The notes: a model not told the origin generated them from the sequence alone. A stretch of DNA of 64,000 nt from Microdochium bolleyi (GCA_001566295.1 KQ964252.1:186001-250000); one strand, 5' to 3'. Numbered from the stretch's first letter, positions 20,021 to 32,298 are shown. Program-made: numbers and translations.

Positions 20021-22259
20021 GTTGGCTGATTTGGGAAGATGATTGTGGAGGAAGGGGATGATTGAGAAGGTATGCTTTGGATGGCAGGTTGCTTGTGTTG
20101 TGTGTGTGTGTGATGAGTATCTGCTGTGATGCTGATGAGGAGACAATTCCACCATGAAGAGCAGGAACAGTCCTGGTCTTTATACATGGATCCGGCTCGC
20201 GGATCACGGTCGATAAGTTGTGATATCAAGCTGCCAATCCGAACAACGCGTGTTCACGCACAGTTCGTGAGCTTCGCTGGAACGAACGTCGAGTAGTCGA
20301 GCAACCATGGTGTTAAACACGCCCCCCTGCGAGCCAGACACCATAAAGACACGGCTCCATTGCACCGAGCCGCGCACCAGTCCGAAGCGTGTGTTCAGCT
20401 CGCGGGGCGCCGCGCTTGGTGAAGCTGGCCAGGCTCCGATCAAGCCTAGCACACGAAGCTGAGCGGATCCGGAGAGGCCGGTTTGGGAATCAGCACCGCG
20501 GTCGCCTGCTCGGCCTGATGCGTACGCGAGAGTGACGGTCTGGACGTCTGGGGAATAGCTGGCTGCGAATGGCCTGCTTCGGGGTCTTTCCCAGGGCGGC
20601 AGTCGTTTTGTGGCACTCGGCTACCCCAAAACTCTGTTCACTCGGACCGGATCGTGCAGTAGCGGCGTGGCCATTGAGTTCGAACGAACTAGTCCGGTCG
20701 TGGCTCGCCCACAAAGAGTCCCCCACAAAGTGCCCAGAGACGGTGGCAAACAATAACATTGTGGCTCACTCATTGTCAGCCGTGGACACAAGTCGTTGAC
20801 AGGGCCAGGGTCGCTATGCCCAGGGTCTTGGTCCGGAGCTCTGTCGGCATCGCTGTGCCGGCGTGCGTTAGTCGAGCATCAGTCGCAGCGCCCATGCTGC
20901 TGTTAGATCTGCGGTGCCGGCTGGTTGGGCTCAATTGCTACGTCCCCATGGGCCCCGGCAGCGCTTGAGGCCGCATTGGCGCGGCGAATGTTGGGGAGCG
21001 TCGAGCAAGGTTTGTCAGAGTACCCGAGCTCGGGCAAGGCTAACGTGACAGCGGCCAGATGATGTCTTGCGAACATAGTGTACGTAATTATCTCTTATGT
21101 CAGCAGTGACAAGTTCGAGAACTTCATATCTTAGCTCCGTGATCGTCGCCCAGGGGTACCTACTCGGTAACAAAACTCATCCCCTCGTACTCTGAATCAT
21201 GCAGGACTCGGCCCCACCCAAGTGCTCGCGGCCAGAACAGCCGATCAAACTCCCGAAAGTGTGCGGGGAGCATGGCCCAGACCAAGTGCCTGGCTGCGAG
21301 TAGAAAAAGCTAATGTCGAGCCAATGTACCACTACCTCCTTTGTTCACAGCCACGTCAGTCGGCTACGGGACAATGGGTCAATGTTCTTACGCTTTCCGC
21401 CGGACAAAGAGACTATGTGATCCTTTGCAGAGGTGATCGCCCAGGTTGTAGCTGCAACAGCACCAAGTGTCTCTATGACCAGGCTTCTTTGTCCGCCGAT
21501 CCCACTTGAAAGAGTACCTGTCTCTTCGGAAAGCTCTCTGCTATGGGGTAGTAGGCACGGATTCTGACCTACGTTAGACTATGACATATGTTCTACAGCA
21601 AGGGTCTTGGTGGCTCCCTCACTTGTCCCTGATCGGCGAACGGCAAAAAGCGTGCTAGACTGGGAAGACGAGGGTCCCGAACCCCCGAAGAGGGGGGCTC
21701 AAATGGTCACAGATCTAGCCTCCGAGTCACTCTGCGTGGACAACCTGAATGCTTAGCTGCTGCTCTTCAGCCGCTTCTAGATCCATCTTGCGCATCCGTG
21801 CCTCCCGGAGGCACATGGCCCTTGCCTATTCCGTGACCCAGCACTCCGCTAGAGAGGCACACTCCCAGCCGGCTCCGTCGCCGTGTCGCTCGGTACGTGC
21901 TTATGTGGCCCTGACGCGCCGCTAATCAGTATTCTCCCCCTCCGCCTTCTCTCAAGGCAGTTAGCAGAGCAGTCATGCCTTCACACTTTGTCCCCACGTG
22001 TCATACGTTTAGCCAATAGACCATGACTTGAGCACACCACCTCTTTCATCTAGATGCCGGCGCGGACGCTACATGAACTCTGGGGTACTTCCTAATGCAG
22101 TGACAGGCACTGCTAGGATGACACCCTGCTCAACGCGGAACGAGCTCGTGGCCGAGCCTGGAGAGGCTGAGGCGAGGCTGGCTGAGTGCTGGTCTAGACG
22201 CTGAGATGCCACCTGTGGCTCTCCAGAGATCTGCAGGATGTCGGTCCCAACTCGAAAGG
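20021..22259. other. Long gene-poor region upstream of the hydrophobin
   Basis: The part nearest 20021-20200 holds the hydrophobin leader and promoter. Beyond that I see no coding-like frame, RNA gene or clear repeat. Scattered short frames have no motif support. The sequence may be old degenerate DNA. Confidence 0.5.
20178..20185 (-). promoter_or_regulatory. TATA-like box of the hydrophobin gene
   Basis: GTATAAAG on the minus strand, about 160 bases upstream of the hydrophobin ATG. The position fits a TATA box with a leader of about 120 bases. Confidence 0.45.
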
Positions 22260-22287
22260 AGCTTGGCCGGCGAGCTCATGGCCGCTC

Positions 22288-22678
22288 TTCAGCCTCAGAA
22301 AGCGGCGACTTCCGTACAGCGTTCACTTGTGTTCAGGGTCTAGATTGTCGTCGCGTGGTTAATCTTCAGCCCCAGGACGCATCTCTTACGTATCTCTTCC
22401 CGTCTGTTGATCACTTCCTAGGTTGTCCTCAGGGTCCAGAACGCCAGCACGTGTTCAGCCGTCACCCATGGGACGCATGTTCTGCCATCCATCGATCACT
22501 TGTCATCGGGATCTAGACCGGCATTGCATGGCATTCTCAGCCTCGGTATGCATCTTCGTGAATCCGTCGGTCATTTACCCACGGGGTCCAGAACGCCAGT
22601 ATATGGGAACTATTCAGCCCCAGAAAGTATCTTTATCTGACCACTGATCACTTGTGCTCCGGGTCTAGAAGGCCCAGG
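22288..22678. repeat. Imperfect tandem repeat array, about five units of 77-89 bp
   Basis: Units begin at TTCAGCC-like words near 22288, 22365, 22454, 22535 and 22613. Each unit carries, in order, a CAGCC(C/T)CAG-like word, a GATCACTT-like word and a GGGTC(C/T)AGA-like word. Units differ from one another by many substitutions and small indels, so the array is old. No long frame runs through it. Confidence 0.65.
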
Positions 22679-22759
22679 CTCGGGTCGGTTATTGTCGCAG
22701 AGTCGACTGGCTCGGACCGATCAGGGCAACTACCTTTTTCCTAACTTGATATCTGCTGC

Positions 22760-23596
22760 ATGGTGCTAATACTCTCCGCTCTCACACTCTCCGCTGCTGC
22801 GGCTGTAGGCCATGGTGGCGATGCCTTGACTTGTTCACTCGGCACTCTTCTGCCAAGAAAAATGATGGAGTCAGCGTTGTGCACCGAAGTGTCAAGAACT
22901 GATCCTTCACGGTTGGAGTGCCCAGGTGAAAGATTCAAGTTTTATCTAGATGCAAACCTGACAAATGGCTCACAACTGAGGTAGGTAGTTGCTCTACAGT
23001 CTTGCAGGCACCGTCATACCGCACAGCTGCACTGTAGAAAGCATGGGGCGGCTTGTCCTGTCGAGACTTGCGGCTGGAGGAGGTGCAGGCACAGGGTCCA
23101 ACCAAGCTCCACGGGGGCGGGGAAATTCAAGGCTAGTCCTGTATGCCCTGCAGTATTAGTCAACATTATCCCGAGCGTGCCAGACGGCATCAAGCATTCC
23201 TTGACGCTAAGCCCGGAATGCGTTATGGACTTTGGGGTGGCTTACTTACAACAGCTGAACGACACATGCCGACTTACCCCATCACATATGTATTGCACGC
23301 ACACTTGCCAGCAAGCGATGAAAACACTGGCAGGATTACGCGGCGCTGCCCTCCCATGCGAGAATTCACCGTGGGACGATTATAGTTTGTCCGAGATTCT
23401 CGGGAAAGTGGTACCATCACGAAGGTTGGGACAGCTGCGTATACGCTGGTTTGTCACACTTCTCGGCCAATCATGTGAGGCTTTGGCAACCCTGAACGAG
23501 TCGACGACAGTAAAGTGCAGCATCTGGGCATGTCGGAAAATATTTACCGTCCCCCGGGGAGTGACAACGCCGCATCTAGACCAGGCTGGACCCTGA
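22760..23596 (+). other. Possible relic of a small Cys-rich secreted protein gene
   Basis: At 22760 a short frame begins with a signal-peptide-like segment (LILSALTLSAAAAVG). About 400 bp further on, a frame from roughly 23110 to 23596 has a coding-like, Cys-rich segment (CVMDFGVAYLQQLNDTCRL, then MYCTHTCQQ). I could not link the two by convincing splice sites, so I do not call a gene. It could be two unrelated chance frames. Confidence 0.25.
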
Positions 23597-24645
23597 GGTC
23601 AAGCAGAAGCGGGTGAGAATCACCCACGGCAGCAGGACCACCACATCAGCCCCGTAGATAGTGCGTCCGTGGGCGTAGCGATGGCCTGAGGGCGTGAGCG
23701 AGGACATCCTCCCAGCCTGGGCCGTGGGAAGTTGTGCTCGGTTTGCCGGAGCAGCTTCCCGTGGCGTAGCGGGCCAGCAGCCAACAAAATTCTGTCGAAC
23801 GCAGATGGCCGAGGCCGGAGGGGAGATCCTGGCTCACAGTCGGCGATACACATTGGTGGTGGGTATAGTTTCTTTATGTCAGCCTCTGATACCATTGGCA
23901 GGCACATACAAGCTAGACCCGGGTAATCTTCTGAGCCTATCAGTCAGGATAAGCATCTTTGCATATGCCATCCCCCCGCGTCGAATCCAGCATTCCTATC
24001 TACAATTGCCATCCTCCCATTCCGCATCGTAGTGGTCATCCTCTTCCTCCTCGATGTTGACGTACCTGACCTTGGGACTTAAGAGTTGCCCGTCATCACA
24101 GACGCCTCTTTCCTCTTGATTTCTTTGTCGGCAAGGCAGGGCTGCGTATATGAGATTCGTCCTTTCTCATCTTCGAGACTGGCTGTTAGTAGGTCTCAGA
24201 AGCCGCTCAGCAAACCATTATTCTTCTGTTTCCATCCAGAGCATCTAGTGGGCTGCTCAGCCGGAAGAAAAGGAAGGGGGGCCGGTCCGACATCCGACTC
24301 GTCGTCGCTGGCGGGGAGCAGCAGGTTTCGATCCAGCTGCCGAAGGGCGCGAGATCTCGATGCCATGATTGCTGTAGGCCTGCAGGGCCCGCGAGGAAGC
24401 GATAGAAAAGTAGAAAGGTTCGAAAGCTTCTAGCGGCGAAAAGACCCACGGGAGCAGGAGTTTCAGACGCCCACGGGCAGGGTATAATAAGGCCAAAAGA
24501 CTCCGTTGTGTGTTCGAAGTCGGGAAATGCCGACAACCCGGTTGAGCCTCTGAATCTCTCGATCTCTCCTCAACGTAAGCTACCGGTCTCCTGCCCTTCC
24601 GTGGCATGAAGGCCGGACACAGTGCACACTTGCTGAGGCGGGCTT
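23597..24645. other. Intergenic
   Basis: Overlapping frames occur on both strands without motifs. No feature is supported. Confidence 0.5.
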
Positions 24646-25056
24646 GTGACCCAACGCAAGGCGAGTGGTCAAGTCTGGCTTGACGAGGTCCAAGCCCGCC
24701 AGGACGCTCGCACGATTAGCGACCCGAAGGAGCGGTGCGTTGGTGACGGCTGTCAGCAGCGTGTGGCAGAGTGCAAGCTGCCATTGCGTCGCAGCAAGCG
24801 GAAAGGTCTGTGCGAGCCTTGCTACAAGGCGTTCCGCAGGGAGGTCAACGCTGATGAGGCTGCCAAGGCTCGGGAGAAAGCCGAAAAGCTGAAGAAAGCC
24901 GCAGCGAAGTTGACCGACGACGTCGATGAGCAGTATAACACTGAATGATACAAGCGCAGAAAGCGCAAAGGTCGCAGTGACTGCGAGAAGTGTCACAAGG
25001 CAAAGGTCAAAGTGATCAGGCTTGCCCGGGAGAAGGCGACTAAGACTGAGAATTGA
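24646..25056 (+). pseudogene. Relic with Cys-rich, Lys/Arg-rich zinc-ribbon-like modules, related to 13710-14446
   Basis: A single frame is coding-like across the stretch with one internal stop (TGA at 24946-24948). It encodes CVGDGCQQR...RSKRKGLCEPCYKAFRRE, then a Lys/Ala/Glu-rich helix of about 45 residues, then a second basic Cys pair (DCEKCHKAK). The start of the segment (WLDEVQ...ERCVGDGCQQ) aligns with the end of the relic near 14361-14440 (WEELVD...RKCLGEDCQQ). The two are therefore family members about 10 kb apart. No named family is recognised; a DNA- or RNA-binding role is only inferred from charge and cysteines. Confidence 0.5.
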
Positions 25057-25516
25057 GATCTCGTCGTAAATTCTTCTGGGATGGCGACGCGGGACCACGC
25101 CCTTCCTGAAAGATTGCCGGGCGGAAGAAGATTAACCGAGGGGGGAGTATCAGATCTGACGTTGTCCTAGTTTATTGCCCAAATTCGGACACATTTCTGC
25201 CCCCGCCTACTTGCGACAAATTTTTGAACGCACTATCATACCAGGTTACAGAGCGTGATGTATGTCTCAAGCTACGCAAGTTGAAGGCCGAGATGTGCAG
25301 TAAATATGGAAATCCTAACGATATAGGTTTCTTGTGAATTTTGGCTGCACTAACTAATGAACTGCTCAATACTTCCAACTTACACAGCACTCTCAATCTT
25401 CCACAACCAAACATTGGACTTCTTCTTTAGTCCCAGACAAAGGCGTTCTCTCATACCGCATAGAAACCAAGCTCTCCTGAAAGAACTTGATGATCTATGG
25501 CCAAGGGGAAGTCGAT
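25057..25516. other. Intergenic, 3' side of the sugar transporter gene
   Basis: A/T-richer sequence, probably including the transporter's 3' untranslated region. No gene is seen. Confidence 0.55.
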
Positions 25517-27951
25517 CTAGAGCGAGCCCTCCTTCTCCTTGACATCGGCCTTCTCGTGCGCGTGGTGCGGGCCGGAGCTGACATCAGTGTTGAGCAGGCG
25601 GTTGAGGCCAATCTCTTCGTTGATCTCAGCCATGCGCTCGAAGTCGGCCTGCGCGGTGCCTGGGCTACCAAAGACAATGTCCATCTCCTCGAGGGTGAGG
25701 CGCTTGGTCTCAGGAAGGAAGAACCAGACGAATGCCGCACCGAGGGTGGTCAGCATGCCAAAGAGGATGTAGGTACCGTAGGTGATGCCTGTGGGAGGTC
25801 GTATTGTCAGCAAAACACTCCTTCTCCGGGGTTGTAGCCGGCGTGTGGGGTGGTCGAGTGGGTATAGGGAAACTCACTCTGAAGCATGATCGGGGTGACT
25901 TGGCCGACGACTGGAGCAACTTGTTAGCATCTACTGAGCACAGGAAAGTCGAGAGAGACCTACTGAAGTTGTTCATCCAGTTGCTGGATGCGCCAAGCGC
26001 AACTCCGTACGACCGGCAACTCAGAGGCCAAATCCTATGAAAAAAGAAAAAAAAGGGACAAAGTCAGTTTTCTTTTTTTTCCCTCAACACCAGTGCTGGG
26101 GAAAGGGAATAATCACTCTGCCACTACAATCCAAGCGCAAGGACCCCAGGAGTATCCAAAATGAACGACAAATAGCCAGACCATGCTGTCGGGAAAAAAA
26201 GAAAGTGTCAGCTCGAGCTTTTCTTCCTTTTTTTTAATGTGGGGAAACTGGAGCTGAAACTCACGCAACTGCAGCCCAACCAGCAGCTGGCTGAGTGGCC
26301 CACTGGTCAGAGTTCTTAGCAAAGATAATGGCGATGATGAAGTGGCAAAGAGCCATGCCGAGGGCACCGATAGCGAGAACAGGTTTACGGCCGAGGCGGT
26401 CCACATAGAGAACAGCCGGGATGGTGGCTAGGAACATGGCAATGCCGACGACACCGGTGGCCAGCAGGGAGACAGTGGTCGAGGTCAGGCCGAGCTGGGC
26501 GAAGATTTGGGGGGCATAGTACCTGTTGAGGGGGTCAGATCCGGACTTTTTCATTTCGCAGCAGGCAAGACTTACAACACAGCGTTGATACCCGTCCATT
26601 GCTGAAAGAACATGGTGACAGTAGCGGCAACGACTCGCTTGAACATGGCCTTTGTCTTGAACAGGCTGGCGATTGACACGAGCTCGAGCTTGAAGATATT
26701 GCCGGCGGTGGGCTCCGAGAGACCGGGGAACTTCTCCGCATTCGTGCGCTTCTCGAACAGCGCCTGCGCCTTGATCTCGAGGAACTCAATCTCGATGAGC
26801 TCGTGCTGCTCGTCCAGGTTGCGTAGAGAAGCGAGCACAGTCCGCGACTCGGCCTCGCGCCCGTGCTTGAGCAGCCAGCGGGGCGAGTACGGCATGAAGA
26901 ACATTCCGACGAAGAGTACAATGGCAGGGAAAAGCTGGAGGCAGGTCGGGACCATCTAAACGATTCGCAAGGTCAGCAACTTCCCGGGTTTTTGCGATGA
27001 ACAAGGTCCAACCTACCCAGGCTCCATCCTGCTGTTGGCCACGCTCAGTGCCTCCAATGTAGTTGGTCCCGCTGCAAAGCGTCAGTCGATCCGAATATTG
27101 CCAAACTAGAGTTATGGCACTCACAAGTCGATCCAGAAACTGATCATGATGCCAAATGTGATGGCAAGTTGCTGTGTAGCCACGAGAGCGCCTCGGACCT
27201 CCCTAGGAGGGGTTAGTAAACAGAAGTGATTGCGATGAAAGATGCCTTCTTGACATACGGTGGAGCAATCTCGGACGCATACTGCAGGAGTCGTCAGCCT
27301 TGTTTCAGACATTCACGTGGATCTGGATTGACTCACAATTGGCACGATCATAGAGACACTGCCGACACCCCAACCAGTGATGAAGCGACCGGCAAGGGTG
27401 GCACTAGGACCAGCACCAGAGATAGCGATGGTCTGCACGCAGACACCAACAATGAAGATGCCCGTGGCAAAGATGATACCGATCTTGCGAGAGAGGTACT
27501 CGGCAATGAAGCTGGACGAGAGCGCGCCAACCCAGGCGCCGAGCTCGAGGATGGCCGTGAGCCAGCCCTTCTTGGTCTGGTCGGCGTTGTCGTCAAAGGG
27601 GTTGTACTCGCCCATGTCTACCGGCACGTGAACCATCAGTATTGCTATTTACGTTGAGATACGCAGACCGGCGGATTCCACTTACGCTCCTTGAAAGAGG
27701 GCATGGCGAGGAGACCAGAGAACATTCTACGACGGTGTCAGCCACTGGTACAGGCAGTACATCAACCTCGTCTCGCAAGCTTACCCCTGGTTGTAACCAT
27801 ATAGCACACCACCGATACAAGCGAACATGGTGATCCGGAAGACCTTCCAGTTCTTGAACAGCGCGGCAGGTCCACTTGCGCCCATCATGGCCTGGCGGCG
27901 ATGAAGGGCGGCATCGTACATGGACGCGCCGGCACCGGCTGCTCCGCCCAT
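25517..27951 (-). CDS. MFS sugar/quinate-type transporter
   Basis: Twelve exons can be placed with canonical GT-AG introns and consistent phases: 27951-27785, 27726-27686, 27617-27337, 27281-27259, 27202-27125, 27071-27017, 26955-26576, 26522-26265, 26185-26117, 26034-25964, 25910-25878 and 25788-25517. Together they give 575 residues. Sugar-porter signatures are present: GGVLYGYNQG in helix 1, GRFITGWGVGS, a PxSPRWLLKHGR loop motif (PYSPRWL here), FFQQWTGINAVLYYAPQIF in helix 7, DRLGRKP, and PETKRLTLEEMD after helix 12. The plasma-membrane proton symporter family includes hexose and quinate permeases; the substrate is not decided by sequence. Exons as short as 23 and 33 nt are notable. Confidence 0.9.
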
Positions 27952-30525
27952 CTTGTCTGTCTGTTATCGAAGTCGTCGGTCTGGGTATTCTCGTTGTCGT
28001 CGTTTGGATCTTGTCGGAAAACGGAGCTCTTGGCTGTCTGGCGAGCAATGTGTGCAGATCAGAAAGCAAGACCCGATGCCAAGGGTGGGCGGGCACGAGC
28101 TTATTGATATCCAAGCATATTGGGGTGCGGCAGCGGCGTTGCCAAGCAGCGAGCTCCGTGCTGGACCCCTGTCTGCCGCACGCCACGGCCTTGGGAGCTC
28201 TGACCTGGTCACTTTCCCCAGGGACCATGCTGCCCTTTCCCCGGATTTCAGATTCAGGCGGCGCCTCGGCCAGTTATGATTCTCCCGGGCCAATCAGCCG
28301 CTAGTGTCAGCAGCCATCGTGAGCTAAAACGAAAGACACGGAGGTGGCGCGACACCATTTCTCCCACTGTCTACGCCCAAGCGCATAATGGCAGATGCCT
28401 ATTACCCGCCGGCAGGGTCGCAGGCTATTAACCGGCGAGCCTGGAGCAGAGGAAAGCCTATTCGTCACGTCTGCGAGAACACGGAGAGCATGAGAGTGGT
28501 CGGGAATAAGCTGTGGTGCAACGTCGAGGAGTCGTCATGCCGGCAGTCCTCCAATCGGGTGGTGCCGTTGCTTTAGGCTAAAGTCGTGGCCAGCGGTCAG
28601 GAGAGAGTGAGATGGTGATCAGCACATGACCCGTGCAGGCAGCCAGGTGAGGAAGACCGGGGTGCTTTGGGGGAATTCGGCACTTCTTCGCCCGACTTTG
28701 AGTTTCAGAATTTGCATGCTGCTTTGAATCAGCTTCGTGCTGTCAATATCGGAGCTCGAGGGCAGGCTCGAATTCTCAATGTGAGCCGCCGTGGTGAGTT
28801 TGTCTTGTTCACCGCATCGTCGTAGTTGAGTAAATCTGAGGCCACCAGATCTCTGCCATTCCTATGATAGTCGTAGGGCAATATGTGGCTCATGTTAAGA
28901 CCCGAGCTGTGCCGCTCGAATGACATTCTGCATCTCTGCCACAAAGAAACGCCACGAGAAATATTCCGATGCCCCATGCGTATTGTATCCACTTGCAATA
29001 GATGAGAGACACCTAAGTCAATCGCTTTCATCCGGTTCCCCACCAACGTTATCTCCGTCGCCGAGTGTCCTTCATCCAAGCTGCAATGCCAATGCGACTG
29101 TCGACGAAAGTGTCTGAAGACCACGTGGGCAACCAGGCGTGCATTCAGGCGATCGAGAGGGGCTGATCTAGCGATCCCCGATATTTCCAGATTCGGCATC
29201 CAACTCTCAGATGGGTCTCCTCCAATCCGGTCGCGGGGCCTGTATCGATGCGATACATGCCTTGGATGATATTAGCCAGCCTCGCGCTCGGTGCCGACAA
29301 CCATATTTATCAGACTTCTTCCCGTCACCACTCGGCTCCCTCTTGCCACCGCTTCCCGATATGTGCCCCGCTTCCACCTTGTTCGAGTTTGAGGTGGCAC
29401 AAAGCCCACTTTGTACGAGCATGGGTGGCTTATTGGGTGTCTCGTTTGGCTTCCAGGCAAGCCACTCTCGCCCACCCGCCATATCCGAGATGTGGCAATA
29501 TCGTTCAGATGGCACAGCTTAGCTAGGGCCTGTAATGAGGGTGGGATGACGCTGGTGATAATTTAGGGTTGCGCTTACGGTCAACCCTGTTTGTGGGCAC
29601 CGTGTGCGGATGCAGACCAAAAATAATGCTTACGAACTTGAGCATCTGTATGCTCGTCTGGAGGCCAATTTCTTGGCCAGATGTATGTTGGCCATTGCCT
29701 ATGTGTCCAGTATCAACAGGGAAGAAGATGCTAAAACAGACAGCACACGCTCGTCCCGTGATCATAATCACCGTGTATCGCCCCGGCACATCGCATCTGT
29801 ACTGACTCTCCCTGCCAAATCACACATTTCCTCACGGACATGACCATGATGTGCTACACGAAGTTCATACTACGCCTAAGACATTTTCCAGCCCGTCAAA
29901 GCACCCGCTCTGATGATGTGGCGTTTGTACTTCTCATAATAATACTTTCTGGCCGATGTTTGTTGTATTCAGACCAGTATCATACGTGTTGAATCAATCA
30001 AGTTGACGTCACGAACTAGTGGCGTGGATTCTCAAGAAACACAGAACAATGCGACAATGGCGGGATGTGTTCCAACTTGATTAAATACTACTTGGTCTCC
30101 TATGGACGTACTTATGTTAGATTGGTGACGTTGTGTTGCTCCGTCAACAACGTCGTCCCGGGCGCATCCTGGGTGCCCCTCAGTAGCCTGTCAGCACGAC
30201 GTAACGTTGGCTCCGGCCTGGGCCTGATCCTGCGCGCTTACTCCCGTACCGAGGTAGGTGCCCAGGAGTTATCGTCATCCCTGTCAACAACGCCCATGAG
30301 CGTTGCAACGCATCAAAACATCTGTTGAAGAATGTTGTCGCCAGTGCAAGACCGAGGGTTGCCTGGTTACCTCCACCTGCATGCGAAACAAATTCTGTCG
30401 GCATGGTCTGGCAGAGGTCACATTCTGCCCGCAAGTACAAATATCACCAGGTCCCGGAATTAAAAAACACATCAATCTCGAGATCCTGATCGAACGAACC
30501 AAGCCAAAAATTGTGATCAAGCAAG
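27952..30525. other. Long intergenic region between transporter and chitin deacetylase genes
   Basis: The first few hundred bases should be the transporter promoter. No frame in the remaining part carries a domain, signal peptide or splice-supported extension; the longest (28729-29199 minus) looks random. No repeat or RNA gene is noticed. Confidence 0.5.
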
Positions 30526-31782
30526 ATGCGAGCTTCACCCGGCAACGTTGTCTCCGGCGCAGCACTGCTCCTCGGCAGTGCTGCTGCCAGCCCTCTGAAC
30601 GCCATCAGCCCGACACTCACCACTCGCGCCGCGCCCGTCGGCGTCCCGATTTACAGCTGCACAGTGCCGGGAACCATTGCCATTGCCTTTGATGATGGGC
30701 CCTACATCCACACGGGCAAGGCCTTGGACATTCTGAAAGAAGCGGGCATGGCGGCCACGTTCTTCGTAAATGGGGCAACTTGGGTACGCTGTCCATCTCG
30801 TCCTGCTAAAGCCATTCGTCGAGATCGATACTGACGATCAGACATTTTTCAGTCTCCAATCGAGAGCAATGCCGGAGAGATCCAGCGTATCTTGACTGAA
30901 GGGCATCAGCTGGCGTCGCATACGTAGGATCTCCAACCAGGAGAGCGGTTCAAACGACCATGACACTAACCAATAACGTCAATAGCTGGACACACCCTCG
31001 TCTCACTGAGCTCACCGCCGCAGCAGCACGGGCTGAGATGGTCACCATGGAGGAAACCCTTTTGCGCATGGTCGGTACGTCTCGAAGCCCCCTGTCCACA
31101 CCTCTATAGCCCACATCTTGCTCACCTTACCGCAACACACAAAGGAAAATACCCGACATACATGCGCCCGCCCTTCCTCGCCTGGAACGACGAGGTCCTC
31201 GCCCTGCTGCGCTCGCTCGGCTACCACATCATCTCGACCGATCTCGACACGAGCGACTGGGCCAACAACACGCCCGAGACGTGGCCGAATGCGGTCGCCA
31301 ACTTCCGCACCGCGCTCGACGCCGGCGGCTCGATCACGCTGGTGCACGACGTGCACCAGACGACTGTCGAGAACGTGCTGCCTGCGATTATCCAGATCAT
31401 CAAGGAGAAAGGGCTGAAAGGTCAGTTTAGCTTGACGAACCCCCTCCGTTTCTAATTTCGTACCTCGAAATCGCAGAGATGAGTTGACCTGACACAAACC
31501 ATTGTAGCCGTCACGGTCGGAGAATGCCTCGGCGACCCGAAGGAGAACTGGTACGCCACGGCTCCACGCAACGGCACGGAGCCGGCGCCCACCCCAACGC
31601 CGTCGCCCACGGAGACTCCTGGACCGGGCCCCGGCCCCGTGTACGGCCCCAACGGCTCGTGCGGTGGGACGGAGCTGTACCAGTGCCCGCCGGGCCAGTG
31701 CTGCAGCCAGTACAGCTACTGCGGAACCACGGCCGCGTACTGTGCTGCTGGGTGCCAGCCGCTGTTTGGACGGTGCGGCTGA
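30526..31782 (+). CDS. Secreted chitin/polysaccharide deacetylase (CE4) with C-terminal CBM18
   Basis: Five exons (30526-30783, 30853-30923, 30986-31074, 31145-31420, 31508-31782) join in phase to 322 residues. The signal peptide is followed by a NodB domain. Motif 1 is AFDDGP with the catalytic and zinc-binding aspartates, motif 2 is HQLASHTWTHP with the HxxxxH-type zinc histidines, motif 3 is RPPF, and a late DTSDW and LVHDVH correspond to motifs 4 and 5. A Pro/Thr-rich linker leads to a Cys-rich chitin-binding domain type 18 (CGGTELYQCPPGQCC...YCGTTAAYC). The enzyme should deacetylate chitin in the wall or in chitin fragments to chitosan, which can mask them from chitinases. The CBM18 lies at the C-terminus. 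Confidence 0.93.
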
Positions 31783-32193
31783 AGTCCTGGGCTGGGGCTT
31801 TATGGGTCAGAAGAGAAAGGCTGGAGTTACGTGTACTGGGGGACTCGAAAGAATCCAAGATGCAAGAACACTCCTCTGGCTTTTTTAAATCCTACATCTC
31901 GAAGGAGGTGCTCGGATCCTGCTTGACCAACGCAGAAACACAAAACAATAAAAGAAGCTATGCTCGAGCCCTTCGCACTATATCGCTTGCGGAACCCTGA
32001 TCCGTCCTTCTTGACACGATTACACCGTCCACCATCGGTACGGCCGGTAGCACTCTGGGCTTACTTGCTTGTGGTCTTGGCTGGCACGTATCGGCTTGAC
32101 CTGCGCCCAAGACTCCCCAGACCATCTTCCTCCCGCCGCCAGCACTATACAGAGCGCAATAGGCGCCCCAGGATACCAAGAAACACGTGATTT
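31783..32193. other. Intergenic between deacetylase and tRNA
   Basis: It includes the likely 3' untranslated region of the deacetylase gene (AATAAAA at about 31947). No other feature is seen. Confidence 0.55.
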
Positions 32194-32293
32194 GCCTTTA
32201 TAGCTCAGTGGCAGAGCATTGCACTTGTAGCGAGGATCTCGTTCCGACCTACAGGTGATGCAAAGGTCCGTCGTTCAATCCGGCGTGGAGGCA
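32194..32293 (+). tRNA. tRNA-Thr (anticodon TGT) with intron
   Basis: The acceptor strands GCCTTTA and TGGAGGC pair with two G-T wobbles. The D arm is GCTC-loop-GAGC, the anticodon stem TTGCA/TGCAA, and the T arm CGTCG-TTCAATC-CGGCG. The anticodon TGT is at 32226-32228. A 28-nt intron (32230-32257) begins one base 3' of the anticodon, the standard nuclear tRNA intron position. The discriminator base is A at 32293, and a T6 run follows. Confidence 0.92.
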
Positions 32294-32298
32294 TTTGC

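Noticed and set aside
28729..29199. 156-codon minus-strand frame in the large intergenic region
   Set aside because: No conserved motif, signal peptide or neighbouring exon; it reads like random sequence.
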